From positions 7,335,488 to 7,399,487 of the forward strand of contig OY720350.1 in assembly GCA_963082975.1 (NCBI GenBank): a DNA stretch of 64,000 bases. The letters run 5' to 3'. This document shows, piece after piece, positions 1 to 11,797 of the stretch; the first letter of the stretch is position 1; each line of letters starts with the position of its first letter. The notes beneath the pieces were generated by a model that was not told where the DNA came from, ran no database searches, and saw nothing but the letters and a program-made list of their open reading frames with translations. Origin of the DNA: Labia minor (taxonomy: Eukaryota; Arthropoda; Insecta; Dermaptera; Spongiphoridae). Position numbers and translations under genes: made by a program.

Positions 1-929
1 ATGTGTGCAGCCTATAATTCTTATATGAATTATACATTGTAATTTACTATTTTTTTATCATCACTTATCTAATTAAATTTCTAAGATTTGACAAATGGAG
101 ATAAATTCATTTCACTTTATATAAATAAAATTGGTATAATTATCAAACCATTTGTTTGGATTTAATTTATAATTAAAATTCATACATATCTATGACAAAA
201 CTATTCTTTGGACAATATTTAATTCACTCTGAATTTAACAAAAAATAAAAAAAAAATATAGAGATGATAAATTAGTATATTATTTTTAAAGAGACAATAT
301 TTTCTTATCACTTTTCAAAATTATGATTTAATTCCAAGTATTAATTTTAAGCACATCCGTTTCTCATTAGCAAATCAGGAAATTTACTTTAACATTTCAA
401 TGAACTTTGATTTATCTTGAGATTTCCAACTCGATAATTTTACAATCTGTTTTCCGTCATCTCATTCATCCACTCGCTCACAAACAATAATTCTCTTTCA
501 TTTCTTCCATTGTTTTTAGGTGTACATACGTATTATCTTATACATATTATTATTGATTACATTACAAAAGTATCTTTTATTATTACACAGTTATATTATT
601 TTATATCTTTAAAATATCAGTTCTATATATATATATATATATATATATTTTAGTTATATTATTTATTTATTTATTTTATTTATAATTATTTAATTTGAAA
701 TTCTATGAAAATTAAGAGTAAGAAAACGCTACTATAATTGAAACATTTTGATTAATGAATATCAATTTTTGAATTATACTATTTTTAATTTTTGCATTAT
801 ACATTAGTTCAAATATTATAATGGTTTATAAAATAGAAAATTTGTAAAATGTCCTTTTCACACCACAAAAATTTATCCCGTTTCCTCAACTGTTTTAAAT
901 GGAAACAAAATGAAACATAATATATATAT
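1..929. other. AT-rich non-coding DNA
   Basis: No ORF or repeat of note, apart from an (AT)n tract at about 625-648. Confidence 0.6.
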
Positions 930-1350
930 ATAAGTTTTTACATTTTATTTTTTTGCTTTATTTTTCAACATTCAAGATAGCTGAGACCTGTACGATGTCA
1001 GCTGAACCTGTGCAAAATATTTTGCACAACCATTTGAATATGGAAAGCTGTGTGCAACGTGGGTGCCGCGTTTGCTATCGTTAAACTAAAAAAATGCTTC
1101 GTAAAACCATTTCTACCGACAATTTGGCGCTGTAAATGTAATCCAAACGAATTTTTGCGTCGATTCATAACTGTTGATGAGACTTAAAAATTAAAAATTA
1201 AATTAAATTAAATTAAATTACTTAACTGAATTAGAACACCGTTATGAAAAATGTTACAGTGTTGATGGAAATTATGTTGAAAAATAAAGTAAAAAAAAAA
1301 AAAATTAAAAACATCGTTTTTCTTGGTCAGGCCGGAAACTTTTTACCCCA
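930..1350 (+). mobile_element. internally deleted mariner, third copy
   Basis: On the + strand, GATAGCTGAGACCTGTACGATG encodes the start of the helix-turn-helix part, and TTAGAACACCGTTATG encodes the C-terminal part. The same deletion lies between them. The right terminal repeat (GGCCGGAAACTTTTTACCCC) is intact. The left terminal repeat is missing. Confidence 0.8.
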
Positions 1351-1368
1351 CCTTCGTATATATATATA

Positions 1369-2007
1369 TATATACTAGCTGCTCCGAGCGCCTTCGGCGC
1401 TCTCCACACCTAGACGGGGGCTCCGCCCCCTGTACCCCCCCGAGTGTCCCTATTCTGAGCCATCTAACTCCTACCCTGTCCCATCTCTATAGTTTTTTAT
1501 ATATGTTTATTTATGCAGAAAAAATTAATTGACATAATTATTAATTTAATAAAATACAATTTAATAATAAAATTTAATTTAATAAAATAAAATAATTTAA
1601 TAAAATATTAAAATAATAATAATAAAAATTAATAAATTTGTAAAAAAAATATATAATACTTAAAAAAAAATGTGCCTTTGCTAGTTTCGAACCGAAAGTA
1701 CAAAGTCATAAGTTAACGCCTTAGACCGTTCACCTACGAACCACTTATATTTGAAGGCTCCTATCAGGATATATATATGATGTCAAATTTTCGCCACCAG
1801 CGCCTCTATGATCTAGTATGGTTACTAAACTATTTTTAATTAATTAGCACTTCCTGGACACACCTTACCAATTAGTGGTTTTATGAAGGAAGTCTGACAT
1901 GCCCTGAGACCTACTGAATATACATAAAAAATTTCATAAGAATCGGTCCAGCCGTTTCGGAGGAGTATGATTTCAAAGTTTTGTGACACGAGAATTTTAT
2001 ATATAAG

Positions 2008-2010
<3 letters not shown>
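1369..2010 (-). mobile_element. SINE-like or composite repeat with tRNA-like part and shared core
   Basis: It begins ACTAGCTGCTCCGAGCGCC with a GC-rich hairpin (GGGGGCTCCGCCCCC), and ends near GTGACACGAGAATTTTATAT in TA-rich sequence on both sides. On the - strand at about 1675-1755 a tRNA-like stretch has GAACGGTCTAAGGCG (A-box region) and GGTTCGAAACT (B box). The right part has ATTTCATAAGAATCGGTCCA and GCCGTTTCGG, similar to the core of families A and J. A LINE crumb (GTGTCCCTATTCTGAGCC) is at 1443. Confidence 0.55.
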
Positions 2011-2038
<28 letters not shown>

Positions 2039-3061
2039 CTATTTTTCAAGGTTCAATCTAAATTATTTACTTAATCAACATCCAAGAATAAAAGATGATT
2101 TAGATTTTGAAAAGATTCATTTTCCGATGGAATTATTATACATATTTCCATTTTTATATAAAAAAATAAAATTTATTCACAGTTTAAGTGAAAAAAATTA
2201 AATATGGAAATGAACGAGAACGTTATATTTTATTTCAACTTATTTATATAAACGTACTGTATATACCTGCCATAATTTTATTTAATTAAAGTTAAAATAA
2301 ACAAAACAAAATATTATTATCATATATTTACCTTAATTGGTGAATTTCATATTGTTTATACTTTTTCAATTTCCCTCATTATATGTTAATATTATATTTT
2401 TATATATTTATATATTTAAGATTAAATTTACTTTTTTTTATTACAAAACAAAAAAAAAAATAATTTAAAAATTATTACATGCATTAAAAGCATCCAATTA
2501 ATTATTCGCGTTCATTAAATTCTATTTTTCAAATTAATAAATCATTATGGTTAAAAACAAATAATTAAATGAATAAATTATAAATACAGGGCAGGATTAA
2601 ATAATAATAATCTCTTTATAAAATATAATTTATATTGATTTTTTCCCCGGTTATAATTGTGTATTTTTTTTTCAATATAACATACTAATTTGCTTTTTTT
2701 TGCCATAAATGAAAATTACTAATTTTAGAAAATACAATTAATTACAAAATGATAGGAAAAGTAATTTCGAGGTTGTTTATTATATTTAAATTCATTAATT
2801 AAAATACTTATATATGTCTGCATATTGATTGATATTTATTCCCACGGAATCCTCAGCTCTCGTAAAAAAATTTTCTAAGCCTATTCATACATAATCATAG
2901 GGTACTATAATAACTTATTGTTAAAATTATTTTATTTGTTGTTTGTAATATTACAATATAAGTTCTTTTACTAAATAAAGTGTAGGTTAATAGTAATTTG
3001 AAATGGTATTTTGATTATAAGAAGAATTATATGAAGAAAGGAGAAGAAAATTTATCTTTAT
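2011..3061. other. AT-rich non-coding DNA
   Basis: A (TA)n tract at 2008-2033 adjoins the repeat before it. Nothing else is recognised. Confidence 0.6.
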
Positions 3062-3555
3062 GCTATCTCGCCAGAGATAAATTAAATATAAATTAAAATG
3101 AATAAATAATATTTATTAAACCAGCGCATGTTTGGCTCTTTGTTGATGGCACCACGTCACGTGTTGGCGGGTGAGATTTGCAGTGTTGAAAAATTAATTC
3201 CGGTACTTTTAGCGATTCAATCAAGATGAAATTCTATATATAGCAGTTTTATACAATTTTTAATCATGTGAAAAACTATCAAACATATATCTTTATTTTT
3301 ACGGTCACTTTAGAGGAAAAAAAAATCAAAACGTTGTAGGTAATGACCCTCTTCCGGTTGAGCTACATTTCTCAAAAGTTGATAGAAAACTACGAATTTT
3401 GAATAATGCCCGTATACCAAATTTCATGATTCTAGCTCATACCGTTTTTGCCTAATCTTGTCTACATAAACACATACACACAGAGACATTTTTCTCAACC
3501 TTGGTGAAAATGATTCAGGAACGTTCAAAACGTATAATAACATCAAAATAGTAAA
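3062..3555 (-). mobile_element. family A element with rearranged ends
   Basis: The body from AATAAATAATATTTATTAAA to AACATCAAAATAGTAAAAA is present. The hairpin end is gone, and a 5'-type tip (GCTATCTCGCCAGAGATA) precedes the body instead. The 5' repeat on the right is nearly deleted. Confidence 0.7.
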
Positions 3556-5850
3556 AAACCATCACTGAAATCAAAAGCCATATTTAATAAATAGTGTATT
3601 CTTCACCATCATTTTATTGATTAAGAAGTGGTTTACTGATAATTGTTGTGGTCGTACCATCACAAATGACGTCGGACATTCAGGTCTCCAATAGAGATCG
3701 TCACGTCAAAAATAATCGATAAAATTCATGGAATGACATTGGATGATTGGTTGAATGAAAATGCATAAAGTGCATTCGTTCATGTGTGTGTGTAGTCAGC
3801 ATGGCAAAACAATTCATAAATCCTACTATGAACTGCTTCTACTCCATGCGAAAGTTAATATGTAAAAGGTTTACATCCATTTTGTTTCAATCAACTCCTA
3901 CCCTATCCTATCTCTCTCACCTTCCTTCCTACATTGTCCACCCATATTAAAAACTTACATGAAAATCCAATTATGAGATCAAAATTAAAATTATTTATTC
4001 ATATAATCTTAAAAACTAAAAGAGGTAATATAGTCGCAATGTGAATGTATTCAGTGTGTTAAATAAGTTAAAAAGGTCAATAGAGAAAAATAAAAATATA
4101 AATATAAATATTATAAACATTCTTTGTATTGTATTATTTGCGCTACTGAATGACAACGTGTACATATCAAATTTTAAAAAATTAATTTCTGCAGTTATTG
4201 ATTAGATATCGATAAAAATTATAATCTATGTTCAAATAGAGATATGCAAGAATATTGTGATGTAATTTCATCGAAATCGGATCAGCCAATTTAGGGTTTA
4301 TTCTAAAGTCACTTTTGGATTCTAGAGGTCATGAAATGCCAGATATGCAAAAAATATTTTAAATTCTGAGCAATGTGCAGACAAAAACCTTTTTATATAT
4401 ATATACATAATAAATAGTATAAGTATATATATATATATATATATTTATATATTGAATGATACCATTTCATTTGAATTTTATGATTATTTTATTTTAAATA
4501 TACTTCTCTTTAATAGATATCCTTATATTTACTAAAGAAGTATACATTTTAAAAAATAACTTTTGTTTTCATCCTAGTAAAGTAACCTTTGTTGACTTTT
4601 GATTTTTGATTTTTTTCTCCCCTCATATTTTAGGTAATTTTTCTATTTTTTCTGATTATATACCATGTCATACTTTTATATCCTATTCTATACTATTAAT
4701 TTCATTTGTACGATTCAATTTTCTGCACTCTTTATTTGTTTCATTGAACAAAAACTAAAAAAAAAGTGTATCTTTATAGAATCTCTTAATAGAAATTATG
4801 TATATATAGAATGCAATTGGTTTCAAAGCAATCATATAAATTAACAATTATATTTTCTTTGTTTTATTGTTTCCTTAGAAATATATGAATACATGAATTT
4901 CATAAGCAACAAAAAGAAAATGCAAGACAATCAAATTTTAACCAAGAAAACAAACGACTAGGAGAGGACTTTTAGAATTTATGATTGTTTTAACAGGTGG
5001 TGTGTTGGTGGTCGCGCTAGTTCGTTGGTTATATTTCATCTTTTTGACAGATTCATTTGTGTTCTACATACACAATGAGAGATAGAAAGGTAGAAAATGA
5101 TTCAGGGATAGGACCGAAGCCCAATCTCGCTTGTAAACCGATGATCCTGATTGAATTAGGGCTTTAACGGAGGGGGTGGGGGTGGGGAGGACGGGAGAGG
5201 GTAGGGATATAGGGACGTTCCGCCCAAAATCATACATGCCTTGTGTTAAAATCCTCTTTTCTGGGGATTTAGTTATTCGAATATCCCCTCTCTCTTCTTT
5301 CACTTTGTCTATACTCCCAATCCTCAATTTATGAATATAGATGACTTTTTTTTTATATTTATTTTCCATTCCATTGATCCATCTGTTACCAGGATGAAAT
5401 TTTTATTCCAATTTATTAATTTCAATTTATCGAAGCATTTATCACTTTATTAATATATAGCTATATATATATATATGTGTGTGGGAATATTAAAGTAACA
5501 CATTTTGCATGTATTTTATTTGTATTTGTAATAGAGATGAATAGATTTATATATAAAAAAAAATAAAAATAATGATTAAATTGAATTATTAATTATGGTA
5601 CTTTAAATTTATGACATATATATATATATATATATTAAATTTACCTAATTATATTTATATATGGATATGAATAAATCTTTCCGGTGTGATGATTATTAAT
5701 CATTATGTCTGGGGTGAGGGTTACAAATAGATCAGGCAAATTTTACTGACATACAAACAACAACTTTAGAATTTTTTCTATTCTTTGACAACACGGAAGA
5801 AACTTATTGACTTATTAATAATAACAATAATTTTTACCCCCGCGGAAGCA
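3556..5850. other. non-coding DNA with repeat crumbs
   Basis: It holds a LINE crumb at 3888, a core-like ATTTCATCGAAATCGGATCA at about 4266 and (TA)n tracts at 4420 and 5615. The purine-rich GGGGGTGGGGGTGGGGAGG lies at 5171. A 101-codon open frame on the - strand (5064-5369) has no recognisable feature. Confidence 0.5.
3888..3950 (-). mobile_element. LINE 3' fragment
   Basis: TCAACTCCTACCCTATCC, CTCTCTCACCTTCCTTCC and ACATTGTCCACCCA match the LINE family. About 60 bases remain. Confidence 0.55.
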
Positions 5851-6120
5851 TAAAGGGAGCGGGCTCACCATCTCCAATCATGCCTAAAACAGGGCCTTTG
5901 GTGACATCCAAGGAAAAAGTCTCCCGATCCTTCTACCACCACAATTTATCCTCAGTAAAGGGTTGGATGCATATGTAAATCGAAGCGCAGACTCCACTGA
6001 GAGAGTTATTGAGAGTGCCCAAAATGTGAAGAAGTTTGTATATTTATTGTAAATAAACCGTTTTAAAGAAATCTATAAGCTTTTATTGAAAAACCCAAAG
6101 AAGAAGTCTTCGTGTTGCTC

Positions 6121-6243
6121 TCAGAAAAATTTACTCCTAGACACGGAACCGATTCCCTCCACAGCCTCTACATTATTTTGATCAAGGTGCTCCTTGAATT
6201 CTTCAAAAGTAAACTGGTGTTTCATGCCGAGTGCCTCATCATT
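6121..6243 (-). pseudogene. coding-like relic, family unknown
   Basis: The - strand reads NDEALGMKHQFTFEEFKEHL and on to GSVSRSKFF with stop at 6121. Upstream, after a stop at 6244, the same frame shows MLVEDRIGLSHPERV. A further fragment at about 5855-5950 (-) reads TFSLDVTKGPVLGMIGDGEP. Composition is coding-like, with stops between parts. It may be an old transposon or processed gene. Confidence 0.3.
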
Positions 6244-6768
6244 CTAAACTCTTTCAGGATGAGACAATCCTATTCTATCTTCTACAAGCATTCTCTTCTG
6301 AATTTTCATTAACCAACTCATATTATTTAAAACACCCATTTTCTCTATTTTAATATTAAATTAACTCTCATTATTATTTTTTTCATTTTTTTTACACTAT
6401 AAACTTTGAATTAATTTTTCCCATAAGAACATCAACTATTATTATGATTACACTTTTCACACAAATTTCGCCAATCCTTTTTGTTTATAATTTATTTTAT
6501 TATTATAAATAGAAAGCTATCATTTGTAATTTTAAAGCATTTTTATAATCCAAATTTAAAGTAGAATATAAATAAGCTAGTGAAAGGTTTGTTTGAAGGT
6601 GATGCTCAATCGTGTAACATGTTATCGTAATTTTTATAGTATTGAGTGATTGAATAATAATATCCATTTTATTTTAGACCTTGATTTACACCTTGATTAT
6701 ACCTACAATATATATTATGTTTCTCAGTAGTGAATATTACTTTTAAAATCATAATTGATATTATAAAA

Positions 6769-7063
6769 CAGCGTTCGGGGAACTTTTTTTATCATTGCCC
6801 CAAAGTTTATATTACCCCATGTTGAAGAGTAAAAAAAAACGAAATCGCCTCTTTTTAGCATCTTTCCTATTATAGCCCCCCATGATAATTTTGAAAAGAA
6901 AATAGTAACTAAAAATTTAATTTGTAAAAATACTAACAGGTTTATAAAATAGCAAATTATATATACTTATATATACTTTTTACTCACAAAATGTTCATTT
7001 TTACTCGCAAAAGTTTCATTTTTACCCCATTTGGGGTAATTTACCCCGGTTCCCCGACCGCTG
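6769..7063. mobile_element. hAT MITE, family with CAGCGGTCGGGGAAC ends (copy 1)
   Basis: The ends are CAGCGTTCGGGGAAC and its inverted counterpart. The flanking 8-mers are TTATAAAA (6761-6768) and TTATAAAG (7064-7071). The 8-bp duplication and CAG-type end define hAT. The interior repeats the word for TACCCCATTTGGGGTAA. Confidence 0.88.
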
Positions 7064-7598
7064 TTATAAAGAAGACAAAGAAAAACTTCTCTTATTAATG
7101 TCAATTATACTTTTAATTTAATAAAATAAATAAATTTAATTCATGGTATGGTAATTATATATTATATATTTGGTTTGATTATTACCAAGATGGTCAATAA
7201 TTTTCTAATGTATATATATTTGAAAAGGGTTTTTGTCCTTCGAATGCGGCCAGATTCCAGACTAAAAGGGTCAACTTGACTCAGTAGGCGTATAAATAAT
7301 TAAGTAACGAAATGGTAGGTCGCGACCCTCGGGTTCTGTCTTACAACACAACAGAGAATTCTATCTAAAGGGAATTCCAGATGTATCTAAATTTATCTTT
7401 GTTTATATAATAACAAAAGAACAAAACTCAATTTATAGTAATTTTTTTTTGTTTTTTTTTCAATTATATCGTCTTTCTTTAAATATTAAATATTACACTT
7501 TTTTTGAACTTGTTAAATAATATAAACATCCCCTTTAATAAAAAAAGAGACAAGTCAAACTTTCGATTTGAACAACCAACAAATAATACTCACAAAAA

Positions 7599-8198
7599 TT
7601 AGCTGGAGTGTCTCCTCTTGACTATCTCGCAAATTTGAATTGGATTAAATAACAATATATTATATTTAAATTAAATTTAATTAATTATAAATTAAAATTC
7701 ATAAATAATATTTATTAAATTAGCGCATGTTTGGCTCTTTGTTGATGGCACCACGTCACGTGTTGGCGCGTGAGATTTGCAGTGTTAACAAATTAATTCT
7801 GGTACTTTCAGCGATTCAATCAAGCTGAAATTCTAGATATAGCCGTTTTATACAATTTTTAAATATGTGAAAAACTATCCAACATATATCTTTATTTTTA
7901 CGCTCACTATAGCGAAAAAAAGTCAAAACGTTGTAGGTAATAACCCTCTTCCGGTTGAGCTACATTTCTCACAAGTTGATAGAAAACTACGAGTTTTGAA
8001 TAATGCCCATGTACCAAATTTCAACATTCTAGCTCAAACCGTTTTTGCGTAATCTTGTCTACATAAATACACACACACATAGACATTTTTCTCAACCTTA
8101 GGGAAAATGATTCAGGAACCTTTAAAACGTATAAAAACATCAAAATCTCGACATCGAAAATTTTCGTGATCGCAATACTATCTCTGGCGAAATAGTAA
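7599..8198 (-). mobile_element. family A element, complete
   Basis: From TAGCTGGAGTGTCTCC to TCTCTGGCGAAATAGT. The hairpin is weakened (CTCTTGAC). The microsatellite is short (CACACACACAT). Confidence 0.82.
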
Positions 8199-8823
8199 TT
8201 AGTTATGGTTACTTCTGCGGTGTCAAACTCACACAAAGTTCCATTATCTTGCATTGTTCAAATAATATTGTAAAACGGTCTTTAGAATGGTTAAATATTT
8301 GTACATACAAAACAAAAAAAATAAAAAAAATCTGCCATTCATGCCCACGCATGACATTAACAAACCAAGTTACAGGGCTAATATTTTTTTTTCTTTTTAA
8401 AGTTAAGATATTAAAATTTCACATTTTAATAATAATAAATTTTTTTTTATTGAATTATTATTGAACACATCCATATCATTTTCTCTTCGATAAGATTTTC
8501 TTTTTTTTCTTCTTTGTTCCATTCAAAACAGACAAGAAGGGGAGGGAAAATAAAAAAAAAAATAGAGGTAATTTTTTCTTGCATAGTTGGCGAAAATCTA
8601 AGCAAACCACTCAAAGAATATTTTTCTTTCATTTCCTTTTTTCTTTTAGTTATTATATGGTATATACAGTTGTATATATATATAGATAGGTATATAACAT
8701 TATATAAGGTAGATATTTAAAATATACGTGACCTTTTGAAAATTGAATTTATTGGTTGAAAGCAATTGTAACAGATTGGTTGAAAAAATAAAATATTTAA
8801 TTTTTTTATTACACTTAATTAAA

Positions 8824-8891
8824 TAAGCTGGAGTGTCTCCGCTCGACTATCTCGCAATTTGAATTGGATTAAATAACATATATTATATTTA
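8824..8891 (-). mobile_element. family A element, 3' tip only
   Basis: AAGCTGGAGTGTCTCCGCTCG through TTGAATTGGATTAAATAACAT. No other part is present. Confidence 0.7.
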
Positions 8892-9449
8892 GTGGTAAAT
8901 AAATTTGGAAAAATTCAAAAATTCAATTAGTAGTATTTATAAATGATGGGAGCCTTGTGGCAGAAGAAAACTGGTATTACGGAGAAGACAATTTTGAAAC
9001 TGTAAATAAATAAAAATAAGTACCTGGCAATGTCCATGCGAAAGCATTTTAAAAATTGCTCTCACTTCTTTTAATAGAATTTTATTAAATGGTAAAATAA
9101 ACTGAAATTGAAAATTTGAAATTTAAAATTCCATATTCCTATTATCTATAAAAGTAGTTTTGTTTAATAACTTAAATAATGAATTAGGTTTTTTATTTTA
9201 AATTAATCACCAAATTTCTTTTCTTAAATGATAGGGTACTAGACTAGAGAAATGACCTAATATCATAGAGTGCGCAAATGATAAAAAGGTTGGGGAAAAC
9301 GTAATCGACTGATATCATTAAAATGAACATAATCCAGGTCATGACTTCAATTCAGCCGAATCTAGGAGTTATTGAAAATTGAATCAGTCACGGAAGACAT
9401 TGGAACTCCATTTATTATGGCAAACATGACATATACTCTTTTCAAATAA

Positions 9450-9936
9450 ATAAGTTGACCTGTAGCCAGGCGCAGAACTGAAATAAATTAATTTCCAGCT
9501 ACAGAAACAATTTCAAATAATTTAAATGTATCTATTAATGCAATAAAAAACAGATAACATAAATATTTTTAATTTTATTTTATTTTTAATATATAAGTAA
9601 GAACTGACTGTGACGTCATGAAGGGCTGGGTGACGTCATATAATTTAAATTTAAGAAAAAAATAATGGAGGATAAAACCAATACAAAGTGAATGATTCGT
9701 GGTGATATGTAAAAAATCTCCTCATGAGAAATTTGGTGTGAAAACAATACCTAATTTACCAAATTTCATTAAAATCCGTTGAGCCGTTCAAGGTGTACAC
9801 ATCTAGACACGGACAGACATCATGCTAAAAATACTTTTTCTGTTAACAAAATGCATGATTCGTGGAGATATGTAAAAATATTCACATGTGAAATTTGGTG
9901 TGAAAACAATACCTTCCTTACTATTGTCGGTCGGTA
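9450..9936 (-). mobile_element. family J element, deleted copy
   Basis: AAGTTGACCTGTAGCCAGG (decayed 3' hairpin) and TTGTCGGTCGGTAAA (5' repeat) bound it in reverse orientation. The core (CATTAAAATCCGTTGAGCCG) is present, but the (GTCC)n tract is short. Confidence 0.72.
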
Positions 9937-10024
9937 AAAAATAGTCTGTCCCAAAAGCTGAGCGAATTATTTGGGTCAAGAGACATACAAAAAGTCGAGG
10001 AGTCTGCATAGTGTCCAATTTATA

Positions 10025-10250
10025 AAAACTTCATGGGGAGCATTAATCATATACAATATTACAAAGGCGCTCTTAGCAGAATAAGGATTCTATACGAATG
10101 CCAACTGGCAAACGAGAGAATTTTCATTTTTGCTGCCAGGGTCAATTGTGTAAAATCTGTAACACACAGGAGAGAGTGGACCTAGGCCACCTTTTGCTAC
10201 GTTCCCCAATATTAGAATCATTTGTGAAATCATTTGTTAAAAAGAAGTAA
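10025..10250 (+). mobile_element. possible LINE C-terminal zinc-knuckle relic
   Basis: A frame near 10135 reads CQGQLCKICNTQERVDLGHL and on to LESFVKSFVKKK before TAA. The C-x2-C ... H spacing resembles the end of many LINE ORF2 proteins, though the last Cys is missing. An earlier frame reads GALSRIRILYECQLANERI. Confidence 0.45.
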
Positions 10251-10424
10251 CTTGGGGATGATTCTCACGGTCAAGGGTTGGGAGGATGTAAATAATATTT
10301 ATTATTTTATGAGTGGTCTTCTAAAACTGAGATCGTTCATATTAGAAAAGTAACGATAAGTTCTCTAAAGTCACAAAAATAGGTATTTTAGTCTCTGAAT
10401 TAGTTTATTTCTTTTTTTGTGTTT

Positions 10425-10457
10425 GAGGTTGAGAAAAATGTGTGTATGTATGTATGT

Positions 10458-10493
<36 letters not shown>

Positions 10494-10950
10494 AGACAAG
10501 ATTACGCAAAAACGGTTTGAGCTAGAATCATGAAATTTGGTATACGGGCATTATTCAAAATTCGTAGTTTTCTATCAACTTTTGAGAAATGTAGTTCAAC
10601 CGGAAGAGGGTCATTACCTACAACGTTTTGAATTTTTTTCCTCTAAAGTGACCGTAAAAATAAAGATATATGTTTGATAGTTTTTCACATGATTAAAAAT
10701 TGTATAAAACTGCTATATATCGAATTTCAGCTTGATTGAATAGCTGAAAGTACCAGAATTAATTTTTTAACACTGCAAATCTCACGGGCCTGCACGTGAC
10801 GTGGTGCCCTCAACGCGCTGGTTTAATAAATATTATTTTTTAATTTTAATTTATAATTTATAATTAATTAAATTTAATTTAAATATAATATATGTTTTTT
10901 AATCCAATTCAAATTGCGAGATAGTCGAGTGGAGACACTCCAGCTTATTT
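10425..10950 (+). mobile_element. family A element, 5' end missing
   Basis: It begins at GGTTGAGAAAAATGTG, with a long (TG)n tract to 10495, the core at 10511-10606, and the 3' repeat and hairpin ending CAGCTTATTT at 10950. Confidence 0.82.
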
Positions 10951-11660
10951 AAAATTATATTTAATTTATTATATTATTTTTTTTTTGTATTTTGTTTTTC
11001 TTTTCTGAATATTTCTAAAAAGAAGAAATTGATATTCTGAATCTCTATAGATGGTTATGTATGCCCTCAATTAAAGATATTTATGACCGCGTCGATTACA
11101 GAGTGCAATATATTATGTAAAAATGTAAATATGTTTTGCTTTTTTTTTTGTTTTTGTTTACTTTTTTATGTTTTGGATGTTTTTGCTATTTTTTTTTTTT
11201 TTGTAACCACCCAGAAAGGTGGACTGAAATTACATACATACATATATGTATTTCTTAAAAAAATAAATAAAAAATAATTTCTTTAGTACCTCAAAAACAT
11301 TTTTTTTTAATCCATTTTCTACTAGCCCTTATTGAAAAACTCTTTTTATATAAATAAATTTGTTTTATATTGAATTTCGGAAGCTTTCTCATTTATAATT
11401 TTATAGGAATCAAATTAATCATCATTCAATTATTATTTTATGTAAAATATATATTGAAAAAAAAAACCTACATACTATATTGTATGTATATATCAATTTT
11501 CTACTTTATATAATTAATACCTGGCATATCCACATTCCTATATCTACCTATCCATCCATATAATAGAATATAATCTATTTACCTAGAGGGGAATGATTTA
11601 AATCCCTTTAAAGGAAGCCCTTTTTGACAGTGTTTATAATGTATTGGTATTTTTTTCCAG
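10951..11660. other. AT-rich DNA upstream of gene 1 exon
   Basis: Runs of T and of A only. No exon with a fitting phase was seen. Confidence 0.5.
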
Positions 11661-11797
11661 TGCGGTCGCCGAAGGGATACCGGCCGATAATCAACACTTT
11701 GTGATCCTCTTCTTCATCATCCAACTCTTCCTCCGGGAATTGAATAAATGCCGTGGACTCGTTCAAGTTATTCCCATGGATATGACCGCCTATCTCG
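11661..11797 (+). CDS. internal coding exon of unidentified gene 1
   Basis: This 137-base exon lies between a TTTTTTCCAG acceptor and a GTAACA donor. Only one frame is open: one base, 45 codons, then one base left over. It encodes a run beginning AVAEGIPADNQ, then a very hydrophobic stretch (FVILFFIIQLFL), then RELNKCRGLVQVIP. The base composition is far richer in G+C than the flanks. Its 3' phase fits the exon at 21987 exactly, making a Glu codon across the junction. It needs an upstream exon ending in phase 2; I found none in the first 11.6 kb, so the gene starts before the window. The family is not recognised. The hydrophobic stretch could be a buried helix rather than a membrane segment, as it is only 12 residues long. 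Confidence 0.72.

Noticed and set aside
1675..1755. Possible tRNA gene on the - strand
   Set aside because: A- and B-box-like words are present but the acceptor stem does not pair; treated as a tRNA-derived repeat part.
5064..5369. 101-codon frame on the - strand
   Set aside because: Proline-rich part arises from a purine-rich DNA tract; no motif, no exon borders of quality.
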